In this document: piece by piece, positions 62,551 through 64,000 of the stretch
How positions within the stretch are numbered: position 1 is the first letter of the stretch
How the letters are laid out: each line of letters starts with the position of its first letter
Assembly (NCBI RefSeq): GCF_029893805.1
Contig: NZ_JARXYP010000001.1
Coordinates: 868,001-932,000 of the forward strand
DNA length: 64,000 nt
Reading direction: 5' to 3'
DNA from: Streptomyces sp. SAI-135
GTDB lineage: Bacteria; Actinomycetota; Actinomycetes; Streptomycetales; Streptomycetaceae
Notes under the pieces: model-generated
The model's input: only the letters and a program-made list of their open reading frames with translations
The model's database searches: none
What the model was told of the DNA's origin: nothing
Position numbers and translations under genes: made by a program

Positions 62551-63078
62551 GCGGGCGGACGCGGCCGCGTCGGACTCGGTGCCGCCGCACACCTTGGGCC
62601 GAGGGGAGCCCGGAGCCGCAGACGAGCACGTCCGGGTCGGCGAAGAACTCCTTGCGGGCGGACGCGCTGTGGTTCAGGGCCGTCATGGTCTTGGACGTGG
62701 CACAGGTGCCGGCGACCCACCCGGCCGACGGGCAGGCACGTGCCAGCTCGGTCAGCCGCCGGGCGACCGTAGGCGCGTCGGACCACGGCCCGCCATGCTC
62801 CAGGGGTGTGCGCAGGGCAAGCGACCCGCTGTCCCGCAGGACGCATGGCACGAACACCCGACAGCATCCTGTGTGACGCCCCAGCCGCCCGGGCCAAGAG
62901 GGCCGGCGGCTGAGAGCCAACGACAACACAGCCCACGAGAGCTGACCTCTCTCGCCTGATCCTGAAGGCGACATGGCGATCACTCGGGGTGCAGTGGAGC
63001 GTGATGGCAGAGCATCGGTGGCCACCTCGTCCCCGCACTTTGGGGCACTTGTGACAAATATGTCCGATTCCTGGCACT
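62551..63078. other. Non-coding stretch or remnant
   Basis: A minus-strand frame contains APTVARRLTELARACPSAGW, then EFFADPDVLVCGSG, which look protein-like. It has no start signal, and neighbouring pieces lie in other frames. It may be a decayed gene; no family recognised. Confidence 0.3.
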
Positions 63079-63087
63079 ATGCGCGTT

Positions 63088-63501
63088 ATGCAGAAGTTGC
63101 CCGTTCCCTGTCCTAGCCATCTGATTCCTGACGCCACCGACCGGTTCGATGCTGCCTATCGGGCGGCCAAGGCGCAGGGTGCTGTGTTCGTGGGCATTGA
63201 GCGCGAGGGTGAGCGGTGGACCGTGAAGACGGATGCGCTGACCGCGGGGTCGGGTCACGTCGTCGACGAGGCTGTGAACGCCGCCCTGCGGGCCGCCGTC
63301 GTCCGCCTGGTCCGCGAGCGGGAGGCGGGCACGGACGCCTTTGCGGGACCGGTCTATTTCATGCTGCACGGAGTGCCGAGTGAGACGCGCGCCCGCGAGC
63401 TCGCCGCCGCCTTCCAGGCCGCGTTGTACGGGGATCTGGGGCCGCTGCGGCGTGCGGTGCCCAGTGCCGATTTTGATCAAGCTGGTGACGCGGCCGGTTG
63501 A
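63088..63501 (+). CDS. Hypothetical protein
   Basis: A 137-residue soluble protein starting MQKLPVPCPSHLIPDATDRF; ATG 63079 is an alternative. It contains FVGIEREGERWTVKTDALTA and YFMLHGVPSETRARELAAAF, with alternating strands and helices by eye. Codon use looks real. No known motif. A strong hairpin 110 bp downstream could end its transcript. Confidence 0.6.
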   Translation: MQKLPVPCPSHLIPDATDRFDAAYRAAKAQGAVFVGIEREGERWTVKTDALTAGSGHVVDEAVNAALRAAVVRLVREREAGTDAFAGPVYFMLHGVPSETRARELAAAFQAALYGDLGPLRRAVPSADFDQAGDAAG

Positions 63502-63610
63502 CGCCAGGGTGACCTTGTCCGCCCCGGGAGCGTTGAGCCGGGCAGGACGGGTGCACCGTCGTCCTGAGGGTCCCCGGTTTGCTTCCTGCTGTCGGGCCGG
63601 GGCCATGGCA

Positions 63611-63656
63611 GACGTCCCTTGGCCTCGCCGGCCTGGCGAGCAGGCCAAGGGACGTC
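63611..63656. terminator. Strong hairpin, candidate terminator
   Basis: A 15-bp arm GACGTCCCTTGGCCT is repeated in inverse orientation at the other end, with inner CTCGCC/GGCGAG pairing. It lies after the hypothetical gene at 63088. No T run follows, as is common in Streptomyces. Confidence 0.55.
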
Positions 63657-63717
63657 GCAGACCAGCTCGATGTGCGGTGGCCCGGCCTGAGGGCGGGTCA
63701 GGTCCTTGGGCCGTCAC

Positions 63718-63966
63718 TGCGCCGCTTCGGTGTCCATGTCTTCGTGGGCCAGGCCGGTGGAGAAGCGCAGCAGGTCACCGACGGACAGCCAGTCGCTGCC
63801 CGGTGCCGCAAGGGCTTGTCGCGGTCGACGGTGTACTCGGTGCGCCGGTCAACGCGCTTTCGGCTCAGGTAGAAGCGCGGCCACGGTCACCAATCAGACG
63901 GTGGGGGAGACGTTCACTGGCGCTTCTTGCACAGATGTGGGCGATGTCAGCGTTGTTGTCCTCCAT
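63718..63966 (-). pseudogene. Remnant of a small gene at the right edge
   Basis: ATG at 63966 with GGGAGG upstream opens MEDNNADIAHICARSASERL and stops at 63865. Further on, the frame GSDWLSVGDLLRFSTGLAHE ends in a stop at 63718. The two parts look like the ends of a short protein with a deletion or frameshift between. Family unknown. Confidence 0.35.
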
Positions 63967-64000
63967 AGGCCGCTCCTCCCAAGGGGTGAACAGCCGGTCA

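Overview
The window is high-GC actinomycete DNA, most likely Streptomyces. The evidence is the codon use, the many TetR/MarR/LysR regulators paired with short-chain dehydrogenases, a DUF574-type methyltransferase, a SecY of streptomycete type, and IS5- and IS110-family debris. It reads as accessory DNA: a plasmid (perhaps a linear megaplasmid) or a chromosome arm carrying an integrated plasmid. No rRNA, tRNA, CRISPR array or conjugation gene was found.

Layout. 0-5 kb: TetR regulators, an alpha/beta hydrolase and an Ohr-type peroxidase, with several copies of an AGAACGTTCT operator. 5-12.9 kb: small oxidoreductase/regulator pairs, some decayed, plus an IS5 remnant and a secreted lipase. 13-18.4 kb: an alpha-mannosidase, its TetR regulator and an MFS transporter sharing an operator. 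19.5-36.9 kb: the plasmid core. It holds a primase-polymerase/helicase operon with an iteron-like repeat field, a belt of transposase remnants, and two separate ParA/ParB-like operons, each with its own palindrome. 37-48 kb: a second block of the AGAACGTTCT regulon (exported protein, duplicated TetR, FAD oxidoreductase with secreted chorismate mutase, methyltransferase, and an extra SecY) with a MarR/MFS pair and an epimerase. 48-64 kb: MarR, a metallo-hydrolase operon, two IS elements placed end to end, further regulator/enzyme pairs, an amidohydrolase, a DMT transporter, an epimerase/LysR pair and gene remnants.

The most striking signal is a dispersed regulon. The core AGAACGTTCT, or a close variant, occurs 14 times in intergenic DNA. 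Twelve copies form six pairs with centre spacing of 47-53 bp, about five helical turns, and in each pair a TTGACR -35 element follows one copy. Three closely related TetR genes, two of them identical, each sit directly beside a copy. The regulon would join peroxide defence, an alpha/beta hydrolase, an exported protein, a secreted chorismate mutase, a methyltransferase and a full-length second SecY translocon subunit. The second notable feature is two partition systems side by side, with different palindromes that recur inside the partner genes.
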